Both the position numbers and the translations under genes were made by a program. The notes beneath the pieces are model-generated. The model had not been told where the DNA came from, did not search any database, and saw only the letters and a program-made list of their open reading frames with translations. From Pseudomonadota bacterium (lineage in GTDB: Bacteria; Myxococcota; Myxococcia; Myxococcales; Myxococcaceae): DNA of 6,879 nt. This document shows, one piece after another, positions 1-6,093 of this stretch; positions within the stretch are counted from its first letter, which is position 1, and each line of letters opens with the position of its first letter. The stretch is taken from the NCBI GenBank assembly GCA_023424585.1, contig JAFADT010000181.1:1-6879 (forward strand). The letters run 5' to 3'.

Positions 1-1
1 G

Positions 2-682
2 CCAGAGGGAGTCAAGGTGACGGTGGTGGCTGACCGCGGCTTTGGGGATGTCGAGTTGTACGAGTTGCTGAAGGCGGAACTGGGCTTCGATTTCGTCATC
101 CGCTTCCGCGAGTGTATCCACGTCGAGGATGAGAAGGGCGTCGTGCGGAGCGCTGCCGAGTGGGTCCCCCGGAGTGGACGCGCGACGGCTTTGAGGAACG
201 CGACAGTCACAGGCCGGCGCTACAGACTCGCGGCCGTCGTGGTGGTGAAGGCACTTGGGATGAAGGATGCCTGGTGCCTGGCCACGAGTCTTGCAGCCAG
301 CGCCGCGGAAGTGGTGAAACTTTACGGTCGGCGCTTCTCGATTGAGGAGAGCTTCCGCGATACGAAGGACTGGAGATTCGGCATGGGCCTTTCCTCCGCT
401 CGTCTGAAGGACCCGGACCGGCGCGACCGGTTGCTGCTGGTGAGCGCGATGGCCGTGGCGCTGCTCACCCTGCTCGGTGCGGCCGCGGAGGACACCGGCT
501 TGGACAGGACGCTCAAGGCGAACACCATAGCCAGACGCACCCACTCGCTCTTCAACCAGGGGCTGTATTCCTACGGCGCGCTGCCGATGATGAAAGTCCA
601 TCAATTTGAGCCTCTCATGAGGCGTTTCGGCGAACTCGTCCTTGAGCAGATGTTCTTCCGCGAGGTCTACGCCGTCCTATAA
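2..682 (+). CDS. IS4-family (IS10-like) transposase, C-terminal part, cut by window start
   Basis: DDE transposase that would cut and paste its own insertion sequence. The frame is open to the left edge, so the true start and first catalytic Asp lie outside the window; the GTG at 17 is an internal Val. The 226 visible residues begin with a VVADRGF block, which carries the second catalytic Asp (D11). The IS4-family YREK signature Y-x2-R-x3-E-x6-K is perfect in YGRRFSIEESFRDTK (Y108, R111, E115, K122), and E115 is the third catalytic acid. The tail after it is helical and of normal length, with no internal stop or frameshift, so this end of the gene looks intact. Codon use is less GC-biased than in the genes from 1432 onward, as expected for a mobile gene. 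Family assignment is firm; the exact IS is not named here. Confidence 0.93.
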   Translation, partial: PEGVKVTVVADRGFGDVELYELLKAELGFDFVIRFRECIHVEDEKGVVRSAAEWVPRSGRATALRNATVTGRRYRLAAVVVVKALGMKDAWCLATSLAASAAEVVKLYGRRFSIEESFRDTKDWRFGMGLSSARLKDPDRRDRLLLVSAMAVALLTLLGAAAEDTGLDRTLKANTIARRTHSLFNQGLYSYGALPMMKVHQFEPLMRRFGELVLEQMFFREVYAVL

Positions 683-699
683 ACAAGGGGATGCATCAG
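682..699 (+). repeat. Probable right terminal inverted repeat of the insertion sequence
   Basis: Read on the minus strand inward from 699, the sequence is CTGATGCATCCCCTTGT. It closely resembles the CTGATGAATCCCC end of Tn10/IS10 recalled from established knowledge. It sits immediately after the transposase stop, where the right end of a compact IS is expected. The left end lies outside the window, so neither the matching repeat nor the target duplication can be checked. The boundary at 699 is inferred. Confidence 0.55.
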
Positions 700-741
700 G
701 GGAGGGACGGCTCTTCTCCCGTTTGGACTTAGGAGTGACGA

Positions 742-1089
742 ATGGGGCTTGTGGAGAACGTGTGGCCGGAAATCGAGGCTGTGCCTGGGGCGCCAGGACT
801 GGTCGACCGGGCATGGTCCATTGTCCTTGAGCGAGAAGCCCCGTCGATAGCTGATATTGAGGGCTTGTTGGGGAGGTTCGGGGAGCAAGGCTTCCCTAGA
901 GTCGCCAGGATGATGGGAAGGAAAGTTGTCGTGGTGATTCGTTCTGCGCATCCATCGATAGGAGATCCACTCGAAGTGATGACTTTGACGTCAGACATCT
1001 TGCGGGCGATAGATGGTGAGTGGGGTATCTCCGAGATACAGGGGCGATCTGGGGCGACTTCCTTGTTGCTCGGTCGAAACAGCAAATAG
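742..1089 (+). CDS. Small hypothetical protein, 115 aa
   Basis: Not recognised. The start is well supported: AGGAG at 731-735 lies 6 nt before the ATG. The protein has no signal peptide, membrane segment or cysteines. It reads as a compact alpha/beta cytosolic protein, with an acidic helical first half (about residues 1-50), a short basic hydrophobic strand (RKVVVVIRS, about 60-68) and a second helical part around 80-90. Codons are noticeably less GC-biased than in the genes from 1432 on, with ATA, AGA, TTG and CTT in use, which suggests recent acquisition. It begins 42 bp after the inferred IS end, so the IS may have replaced its upstream neighbour or native promoter. It converges on the broken glycosyltransferase-like fragment. 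Size and setting would fit an immunity or accessory protein orphaned from a larger locus, but that is only a guess from context. Confidence 0.6.
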   Translation: MGLVENVWPEIEAVPGAPGLVDRAWSIVLEREAPSIADIEGLLGRFGEQGFPRVARMMGRKVVVVIRSAHPSIGDPLEVMTLTSDILRAIDGEWGISEIQGRSGATSLLLGRNSK

Positions 1090-1236
1090 CAAGAGGCGCG
1101 GGTGAACATCAGGGACAAGACTTCATCCACGCGAATTGCACGCTGTTTTCCATGCGCGAAGTGAGAGGGGCGGGATCAGCCATGGTCCGAGGTAGCAGGT
1201 AGTGCTCCATGGGCTCAGCCCACCCCGTCGCAGACC
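1090..1236. other. Degenerate stretch between small gene and glycosyltransferase remnant
   Basis: No intact gene, convincing terminator or RNA is visible here. Minus-strand frames stay open for short distances: one tail continues the glycosyltransferase-like fragment to a stop at 1123, and another frame reads about 40 codons to a stop near 1112. Neither looks like a conserved protein. Composition is lower in GC than the aat side. The junction between conserved chromosome and accessory DNA probably lies in or near this stretch. Confidence 0.4.
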
Positions 1237-1422
1237 ACCTCGCACGGTGACGTTCTTGTGCGCGGCGAAGTCTCGCTCATACGCCGCGACCTGCGCGTCG
1301 AGGCACCAGAAATAGATCTTGACGCTCTGGCCCGAGCAGCGTGCCGCCAGCGCCTTCGGTGCGTTGAGGTCTCGATTCCGGTCCGCCGGAGGGGAGCCAA
1401 TCCAGGTGTAGTGGACGTCCAT
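1123..1422 (-). pseudogene. Truncated glycosyltransferase-like fragment (TcdA/TcdB or DXD sugar-binding type N-terminus)
   Basis: The minus-strand frame from ATG 1422 encodes 99 aa. The first 62 residues look like real protein: VHYTWIGSPP at residues 3-12 resembles the opening strand (I-H-Y-x-W-x-G-x-x-P) of sugar-binding DXD and clostridial-toxin-like glycosyltransferases. A second strand, KIYFWCLD (35-42), and a helix, AQVAAYERDFAAH (43-55), follow in the order expected for a Rossmann-like GT-A fold. After NVTVRG (57-62, about 1237) the sequence turns into Arg/Gly/Pro-rich text without fold character, and the frame stops at 1123. The DXD metal-binding motif and most of the catalytic domain, some 200 residues or more in this family, are missing, so it cannot be an active enzyme. 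It starts 9 nt after the aat stop, which suggests it was the last gene of that transcript before being broken. The family call is motif-based and tentative. Confidence 0.42.
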
Positions 1423-1431
1423 CCGCAAAGC

Positions 1432-2118
1432 CTACTCAATCCACGGCCCACGCCGTGTGGGCTCCTTCAGCGCCTGCGCGAGCGCCGTCAGGAAGCGCTT
1501 GCGCGGCCAGGACTCCGCGCCGAAGCGCTCCAGGTGCTCCGTCTCCACCTGGCAGTCGATGAGCTGGAAGCCCCAGCCCTTGAAGCGCTCCACCGCCGTG
1601 GCGAACGCCACCTTCGACGCGTCCGGCGCCAGCGCGAACATGCTCTCCCCGAAGTACGCCGCGCCCAGCGACACGCCGTACAGCCCGCCCACCAGCACCT
1701 CGCCGTCCCACGCCTCCACCGAGTGCGCCAGCCCCAGCTCGTGCAGCCGGATGTACGCCTGCTTCATCGCGTCGGTGATCCACGTGCCGTCCTGCCCCGG
1801 CCGGTGCACGCGCGAGCACGCGTCGATGACCTTGGGAAACGCCGTGTCGTAGCGCACCGTGTACGTGCCCCGGTTCATCACCTTGCGCAGCGAGCGCCCC
1901 ACGTGAATCTTGTCCGGCTCCAGCACGAAGCGCGGGTCGGGCGAGTGCCACAGGATGGGCTGCCCCTCGCTGTACCAGGGGAAGATGCCCTGCGAGTACG
2001 CGGCCACCAGCCGCTCCGGGCGCAGGTCGCCGCCCACCGCGAGCAGGCCACTCTTGTCCGCCTTGGAGGGCGGGGGGAACAGCTCCGGCTCGTCGTCACT
2101 CAGCAGGTAGATGGGCAC
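1432..2118 (-). CDS. aat: Leucyl/phenylalanyl-tRNA-protein transferase
   Basis: Cytosolic enzyme that moves Leu or Phe from aminoacyl-tRNA to the N-terminal Lys or Arg of proteins, marking them for ClpS/ClpAP-type degradation (bacterial N-degron pathway). The family signature is complete across 228 aa, close to the 234 aa of E. coli Aat: GLLAVGGDL (about 24-32), YSQGIFPWY (41-49), the WHSPDPR block, TWIT, AYIRLHELGLAHSVEAW, LVGGLYGVSLGAAYFGESMF and the late QLIDCQ. The acceptor-loop Glu/Ser/Met of GESMF is present. The start is GTG at 2118, giving the usual MPIYLL opening; no clear Shine-Dalgarno precedes it. The stop of the upstream lipoprotein gene lies only 14 bp away, so the two are probably co-transcribed and translation may be coupled. 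Nothing suggests damage, even though the sequence just downstream is rearranged. Confidence 0.98.
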   Translation of the reverse strand: MPIYLLSDDEPELFPPPSKADKSGLLAVGGDLRPERLVAAYSQGIFPWYSEGQPILWHSPDPRFVLEPDKIHVGRSLRKVMNRGTYTVRYDTAFPKVIDACSRVHRPGQDGTWITDAMKQAYIRLHELGLAHSVEAWDGEVLVGGLYGVSLGAAYFGESMFALAPDASKVAFATAVERFKGWGFQLIDCQVETEHLERFGAESWPRKRFLTALAQALKEPTRRGPWIE

Positions 2119-2132
2119 GCGTGCGCGCCAGT

Positions 2133-2975
2133 CTAGCGGGACACGTTCAGCTTCACGTCACCCTTGAGGACGTAGGGGACCTGCAACATGGGCCCTTTCA
2201 GCTCGCCCTTCACGCTGTAGGGCAGGACGCCCTTGCCGATGAGCGCCTTGACGCCCGGGCCCCAGGACTGGGCCGTCACCGCCACCTCCACCGGGTACAC
2301 GCCCGTGGCGGACGCATCCACCGTGTCCGCCTGGGCGGCGGTGCCCTCCTCCAGGGGCCGGTCCGCGACGGCGACCTGGTAGGTCAGCGAGTCCAGCCGC
2401 AGCGGGAACGGGTTCGGGTTGCGCACGCCCAGCCGCAGGTTCATCTGCACCTCCTCCGGCGAGTAGCGGGCGGCGTCCAGGCTCTCCACGATGATCTCCG
2501 GCAGCCGGGGCACGCGCACGGCGCGGCTGGCGGCGAAGGGCAGGGTGTCCTCGCTGTCGCCCGTGCGCACCACCAGCGTGCCGCGCAGCGCGATGAGCAC
2601 CGTGCCGCTCTGGGCGCTCAGCCGCGCCAGGTCCTCCGGGCCCTTCACGTAGGCGGACTTCTCCTCGATGGAGAAGTCCGCGGGCGTGCCCGGCGCGAAC
2701 GGCACCCCCAGCTTCGCGGAGCCCGTCTTCACCACCTGCCCGTCGGCGACGAGCTCATAGTCGGCGCGCTCCACGACGCCGTTGGCGGTGCCGGTGATTT
2801 GTCCGGTGTAGCGCACGGAGGCGTCGGTGAGCCCCTGGGAGACGACGGTGGTCTCCTGGGCCGTCAGGGCGGGGGGGCCGCCGGAGCGGACCGGGGCGGA
2901 GGCACACCCGAAGTTGAGGGCGATCAGCGCGGACACCAGGGCCATCAGGCAGGTCGAGCGATTCACAAAGGACAT
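2133..2975 (-). CDS. LEA14-like (WHy domain) lipoprotein
   Basis: Predicted 280-aa envelope lipoprotein. From the ATG at 2975 it has a short n-region with one Arg, a hydrophobic stretch (residues 10-20) and a probable lipidated Cys24 in LNFGCASAP. Asn at -3 and Phe at -2 are unusual for a lipobox. The C-terminal half (about 159-278) matches the LEA type 2/WHy pattern: alternating beta strands around VRNPNPFPLRLDSLTYQVAV, where N-P-N-P-F (186-190) is the characteristic turn, followed by a 'weak' substituted loop and closing strands. Residues of about 43-157 have a similar beta pattern and may be a second, more divergent copy. Bacterial WHy lipoproteins have no fixed biochemical role, and a stress or envelope role is only inferred. 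A GTG at 3029 would add 18 residues but spoil the signal peptide, so 2975 is preferred although no Shine-Dalgarno precedes it. aat follows 14 bp downstream. Confidence 0.87.
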   Translation of the reverse strand: MSFVNRSTCLMALVSALIALNFGCASAPVRSGGPPALTAQETTVVSQGLTDASVRYTGQITGTANGVVERADYELVADGQVVKTGSAKLGVPFAPGTPADFSIEEKSAYVKGPEDLARLSAQSGTVLIALRGTLVVRTGDSEDTLPFAASRAVRVPRLPEIIVESLDAARYSPEEVQMNLRLGVRNPNPFPLRLDSLTYQVAVADRPLEEGTAAQADTVDASATGVYPVEVAVTAQSWGPGVKALIGKGVLPYSVKGELKGPMLQVPYVLKGDVKLNVSR

Positions 2976-3031
2976 ATTGGGGAGGGCAAGGCCTGGCCCC
3001 AAGGGGTTTTCCGCTAGACTGTCCACCAACC
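2976..3031. promoter_or_regulatory. Divergent promoter region, 56 bp
   Basis: This short gap must drive both the lipoprotein-aat unit (minus) and the metallopeptidase-hemerythrin unit (plus). On the plus strand TAGACT at 3015-3020 is a plausible -10 box; transcription would then begin about 4-5 nt before the GTG at 3032, almost leaderless. No matching -35 box is evident. A CCCC-AA-GGGG inverted repeat lies at 2997-3006. No clear minus-strand -10 was found. All of this is inference from motif and spacing. Confidence 0.3.
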
Positions 3032-3676
3032 GTGGCTCCCCGACGTCCCAACTTCAACCGGACCCTGCGCTCCCTCATCCGGGACATCTCCGCGCGCATG
3101 CCCGAGTTCAGCCACGTGAAGGTGGGCCGCATCCTCATCGTCGCGGGCGAGGCCCGCCGGGCGTCGCGAGGCACCGTGAAGCCCCTGTGCTTCAAGGGGG
3201 GCAAGAGCATCGACAAGGCGGGGCGGCGTAAGCCGGTGGTGCGCATCCGGGGCCGCCGCATCCTGTACTGCATCACGCTGCGACCGCTCTTCTTCCGGGG
3301 CTCCACCGCGAAGTCGCGGCTGGAGACGCTGATGCACGAACTCTTCCACATCTCGCTGCGCTTCGACGGCACGCTCCACGCGGGGCGCCGCCACGCGAAG
3401 CTGGGCGCGGAGTTCGGGCGCCGCCTGCGGCCGCTGGTGCGCCGCTACCTGAAGCTGTGTCCGGAGGCGCTGCTCGCGGCCCTGGCCCACACGGGCGAGG
3501 TGCGGGTGCTCCAGTGGCTGGAGCGTCCGGGCCCGGCCTACCACCCGCGCGCGTCGCACCGCCGTGTGCGCAAGGTCTACACGGAGGAGCAGCTCTACTT
3601 CGGCGTGGCCCGCATGGTGACGCCGCGTCCGCGCGTGGCCCGCGAAGCCCACGTGCGCGACGACAAGGTGCACTGA
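3032..3676 (+). CDS. Putative cytoplasmic zinc metallopeptidase (HExxH; phage-metallopeptidase-like)
   Basis: A 214-aa, strongly basic protein without signal peptide or membrane segment. The key motif is MHELFHIS at residues 101-108, a zincin HExxH with H102 and H106 as zinc ligands and E103 as general base. H116 and H121 in the following GTLHAGRRHAKLG are candidates for the third ligand. The layout (an N-terminal alpha/beta region with LRSLIRDI and VGRILIVAGEARR, a strand ahead of a helix that carries HExxH, and a short H-rich loop) resembles the 'putative metallopeptidase' family common in phages and bacteria. Substrate is unknown, and the Arg/Lys content would allow nucleic-acid contact. 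The start is GTG at 3032 with no Shine-Dalgarno, consistent with a very short leader. The hemerythrin gene follows after 10 bp, so the two are probably one transcript. The enzyme class is inferred from the motif only. Confidence 0.75.
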   Translation: MAPRRPNFNRTLRSLIRDISARMPEFSHVKVGRILIVAGEARRASRGTVKPLCFKGGKSIDKAGRRKPVVRIRGRRILYCITLRPLFFRGSTAKSRLETLMHELFHISLRFDGTLHAGRRHAKLGAEFGRRLRPLVRRYLKLCPEALLAALAHTGEVRVLQWLERPGPAYHPRASHRRVRKVYTEEQLYFGVARMVTPRPRVAREAHVRDDKVH

Positions 3677-3686
3677 AGGGCTTGGG

Positions 3687-4175
3687 ATGTCCGGGCCCTC
3701 CGACTTCGTCAGCCTCGGCGCGCTCCACCGCGAGCTGGAGGAGCTGTTCCTCCAGCATCAGGAGGCGCTGATGGGCATGGACCTCCCCGCCGCGCGCGAA
3801 CGGCTGGCGCGGTATCGCGAGGAGCTGACGCGACACCTGGAGGCGGAAGAGGCGCTGCTGCTGCCGGAGCTGCCGCGCGCCGGAAGGATCCGGGGCGCCG
3901 CGCCAGCGCTCTTCACCAGCGAGCACCAGCGCATGCGGGAGCTGCTGACGAAGTGCCAGGAGGCCGTGGACGCGCTGGATGCGAGCGCACCGGACTACCG
4001 CCGCGCCGTGCTCCGCGTGTTCGACATGGAGAGCACGTTCAAGCACCTGGAGCACCACCACTCGCTGCGAGAGGAGACGTACCTGTTCCCCGCGCTGGAT
4101 GGAGTGCTGGGGGAGGAGGAGCGGCGGGCCCTGCTGGCCGCGTTCCTCGCGCGCACCGAGCCGACAACCCGCTGA
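3687..4175 (+). CDS. Hemerythrin HHE cation-binding domain protein
   Basis: A 162-aa all-alpha protein of single-domain hemerythrin size. Such proteins bind a carboxylate-bridged di-iron centre and serve in O2, NO or redox sensing, or in iron handling. Ligand-type residues recur at the four helices: H14 (with H24 nearby) in helix 1; H50 and E54 in RHLEAEEALLLPEL, the classic H-x3-E plus L-P-x-L; H79 in SEHQRMRELL; and H119, H122-124 and E128 in KHLEHHHSLREETYLFPAL, the second H-x3-E/LFP motif. There is no signal peptide, so it is cytosolic. The ATG at 3687 has AAGGG at 3676-3680, 6 nt upstream, which supports the start. It is 10 bp after the metallopeptidase stop, in the same probable operon. 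The extra histidines (H119-E-H122-H-H) mean the exact ligand set cannot be fixed by eye. Confidence 0.9.
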   Translation: MSGPSDFVSLGALHRELEELFLQHQEALMGMDLPAARERLARYREELTRHLEAEEALLLPELPRAGRIRGAAPALFTSEHQRMRELLTKCQEAVDALDASAPDYRRAVLRVFDMESTFKHLEHHHSLREETYLFPALDGVLGEEERRALLAAFLARTEPTTR

Positions 4176-4177
4176 GC

Positions 4178-4194
4178 CCGGAGGACTCCTTCGG
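4178..4194 (+). terminator. Hairpin directly after hemerythrin stop, possible terminator
   Basis: CCGGAGG pairs with CCTTCGG (7 bp including one G-T pair) around an ACT loop, starting 2 nt after the stop codon. No T-run follows; the next bases are C-rich. The position fits transcription termination or 3' end protection, but the missing U-tract makes a classical intrinsic terminator doubtful. Confidence 0.35.
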
Positions 4195-4228
4195 CCCTCC
4201 CCCCACCCGCCGGACGCGGTCGTCCAGA

Positions 4229-4251
4229 ACCTGTCCGACAGTCGGACAAGT
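4229..4251. repeat. Imperfect palindrome 1, TGTCCGAC-A-GTCGGACA core
   Basis: Arms TGTCCGAC (4232-4239) and GTCGGACA (4241-4248) are perfectly complementary around a single A at 4240. Pairing resumes after one mismatch with AC/GT, giving a 23-bp near-perfect palindrome. It lies in the non-coding gap between the hemerythrin gene and the lipoprotein protease gene. It could be a binding site for a dimeric regulator, an RNA hairpin, or a member of a dispersed palindromic repeat family. Confidence 0.7.
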
Positions 4252-4294
4252 GCCCGCGTCCCGAATGAAGCGCCAGTCGTGGCCGCGCCGGTCC

Positions 4295-4321
4295 AAACCT
4301 GTCCGACAGCAGGACCGGTTT
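4295..4321. repeat. Imperfect palindrome 2, diverged copy of the first
   Basis: It shares AACCTGTCCGACAG exactly with the first palindrome (4228-4241 and 4296-4309). Its own arms pair from AAACC/GGTTT inward with three mismatched positions, so the outer stem is longer than in copy 1 while the inner arm has decayed. The two centres (4240 and 4308) are 68 bp apart, in the same orientation. Confidence 0.65.
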
Positions 4322-4455
4322 TCAGGGTCCGGAGAGCGGGCGGGCAGGGGGTCCATCGCCCTCCTGGCTCTGCCTGGGTTCAAAGGGGGCGTGCTGTCCT
4401 CGCGTGCGCATCCAGCCCCGCTGTGGGGCGCTGGCTCGAACGAGGTTTCCTCCAG

Positions 4456-6093
4456 GTGGGACGCGGGTTCTGGGCGTGGAGCGGAGCGTTCGTGGCGCTG
4501 GCGCTCGCGGGCTGTGATTCGGGCGTCGAGCTGAGGTCCTGTGCCGCTGACTGCGAGGGAACGGCCTGCGCGGCTTGCGTCACCTCGCTTCCCGAGGAGA
4601 CCGTCCGGCCCGCGCTCGAGTGTGATCAGCTCCCCGCGCCGTCGCGGTGTCTGGGGCCTCGGGTGCTGGAGCGCTGTGCAGGGGGCGCCGTGCACCGGGA
4701 GGACTGCGCGGAGGACACGGTCTGTGTCGAGTCTCCCGTTGTTGCCTGTGTCACAGGCACCGTGTGTGTCGACGGCGTCTCTCGGTGCACCGAGTCCCGC
4801 GCGTTGCAGCTGTGCACGAATGGCCGGTGGGGTGCGCGATCCTGTGACGTGGATTGTGAAGCCGCTCCCGGTCGGGGCTTCTGTGGTCGGCCCGGGCCTA
4901 CGTTGAGCGGCTCGGTGCGCTACGCGCGCCGCTTCCCGGATGCGGAGTTCCGCGCGTGGACGCCGGACCTGGAGCCGGTGCCGGCGCGTGGCTTCCTCAT
5001 CGTGTCGTTCCAGGGCTCGAAGGTGCTGGACTCGCAGGTGACGGATGATGACGGCCGCTTCACGCTGAAGGTGCAGCCCTCTCCCGGCGAGGACGACCGC
5101 ATCGTCGTATACGCCGCCGGACGAGGGCGGGACGGCGCGGTGGCCTACGCCGTGGCGGACCCAGGCCTGCCTGGCGCTCAGTCCGTGAAGACGTCGCCGG
5201 GAGACGCCGCTCGCATCTGGAGTTGGTCCCGCACGACGCGCGAGCTGTCCGAACAGCCCGTGTTCACCCTCGCGGAGTCCGAGGGCTCTGGCGCGGCCGC
5301 GGTGTTCGACGTGCTGGGCACGGCGTGGCGCCGGATGCGCGAGCGCTACGACGGACGCGACGGCCTGTCCGTGGTGGCGTGGCTGGGCTTCGAGACGACG
5401 TGGTCCTGCGGCGCGTGCTTCGCGCCCTGGCCGGTGACGGCGGTGGGACGGAGCTGGGAGTCGCAGGTGTGGCTGCCGGGGGACTCGGATGCGGCGTGGT
5501 GGTCCGACGCGATGGTGATGCACGAGCTGGGGCACTGGGTGATGGCCAGCCGGGGCACCCCCCCGGAGGAGGGCGGTCCGCACTACGTGGGCGTGCCCAC
5601 CTTCCCGGGGCAGGCGTGGAGCGAGGGCTGGGCCACGTGGTTCAGCGCGGACGCTCGCCGCAGTCCCCGCTACTTCGACCGGCAGGGCGGGACGATGTTC
5701 TGGGTGGACCTGTCCGCGCGAGCCTCCACGGTGAGCCCCTGGACACGGCCCCGCGCGCAGGAGGGCCTGCTCCAGAACGTGGACGAGAACGAGGTGGCCG
5801 CCATCCTCTACCGCACGGCCACGGGCACCCGGTCGAGCCAGCCGCTCTACGACGCGCTCGTCACGCCGGCGATGAACAGCGCTCCCTGGGCCCGCGGCTA
5901 CACGCGGCACACCTGGAAGCGCGATGAGCGGGGCGCGCTCACGGACGTGGTGGACACCGGCAGGCCGTCACCGTGTCTCGCGGACTTCCTGGACGCGCTC
6001 AGGTGCCAGGGCTTCCCGAGCACCCTGGTGGACGCGGCCACCGAACCCGCCTCCGCCTTCCCGTACCCCAGCCACGAGCCCCTGTGCCCATGA
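4456..6093 (+). CDS. Cys-rich lipoprotein with gluzincin-like metallopeptidase domain
   Basis: A 545-aa predicted secreted, lipid-anchored protease. The GTG start at 4456, with GAGG at 4442-4445, gives a compact signal peptide ending in the textbook lipobox LALAGC (lipid Cys20). Residues 29-143 hold 16 cysteines, including two similar modules (R64-C98 and R110-C143) of pattern R-C-x3-R-x-L-x2-C-x2-G...C...C, probably disulfide-bonded. Residues of about 149-235 form a beta-sandwich like carboxypeptidase-regulatory domains (LSGSVRYA...DSQVTDDDGRFTLKV). The catalytic part carries VMHELGHWVM with H356, E357 and H360, then WSEGWATWFS with E390 as likely third zinc ligand, a gluzincin arrangement. 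A C-x2-C pair (318, 321) and late cysteines suggest further disulfides. Substrate is unknown; the family was not identified. The frame is also open upstream of 4456 but lacks protein character there. The stop overlaps the next gene's start, so the two are probably translationally coupled. Confidence 0.85.
   Translation: MGRGFWAWSGAFVALALAGCDSGVELRSCAADCEGTACAACVTSLPEETVRPALECDQLPAPSRCLGPRVLERCAGGAVHREDCAEDTVCVESPVVACVTGTVCVDGVSRCTESRALQLCTNGRWGARSCDVDCEAAPGRGFCGRPGPTLSGSVRYARRFPDAEFRAWTPDLEPVPARGFLIVSFQGSKVLDSQVTDDDGRFTLKVQPSPGEDDRIVVYAAGRGRDGAVAYAVADPGLPGAQSVKTSPGDAARIWSWSRTTRELSEQPVFTLAESEGSGAAAVFDVLGTAWRRMRERYDGRDGLSVVAWLGFETTWSCGACFAPWPVTAVGRSWESQVWLPGDSDAAWWSDAMVMHELGHWVMASRGTPPEEGGPHYVGVPTFPGQAWSEGWATWFSADARRSPRYFDRQGGTMFWVDLSARASTVSPWTRPRAQEGLLQNVDENEVAAILYRTATGTRSSQPLYDALVTPAMNSAPWARGYTRHTWKRDERGALTDVVDTGRPSPCLADFLDALRCQGFPSTLVDAATEPASAFPYPSHEPLCP

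Noticed and set aside
699..720. GGGAG/CTCCC hairpin after the IS end as a terminator
   Set aside because: Only 5 bp with an 11-nt loop and no T-run; too weak to call.
1097..1133. Imperfect inverted repeat CGCGGGTG / CATCCACGCG between the convergent genes
   Set aside because: Mismatched arms and a long loop; no T-run on either side.
1258..2136. Long plus-strand open frame opposite aat, rich in Arg, His and Leu
   Set aside because: It is antisense to a fully conserved aat gene; its composition is that of a GC-rich shadow frame with no motifs.
2121..3017. Plus-strand open frame of about 298 codons opposite the WHy lipoprotein
   Set aside because: His/Gly/Arg-rich shadow text. The minus strand has a signal peptide and a recognised NPNPF-containing domain.
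3273..4061. Minus-strand open frame across the metallopeptidase and hemerythrin genes
   Set aside because: It spans two real genes and their junction and has no conserved motif; both plus-strand genes have family signatures.
3979..4455. Upstream extension of the lipoprotein protease frame through the hemerythrin gene
   Set aside because: It overlaps the hemerythrin coding sequence out of frame, crosses the palindromes, and would bury the signal peptide. GTG 4456 with GAGG upstream gives a normal lipoprotein start.
5245..5256. CTGTCCGAACAG, resembling the intergenic palindrome core
   Set aside because: It lies inside the protease coding sequence, matches only part of the core and is explained by codons for Leu-Ser-Glu-Gln.
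4039..5910. Minus-strand open frame of over 600 codons opposite the lipoprotein protease
   Set aside because: High GC keeps this frame open. The residues are Arg/His/Pro/Gly-rich, while the plus strand has lipobox, cysteine modules and HELGH.
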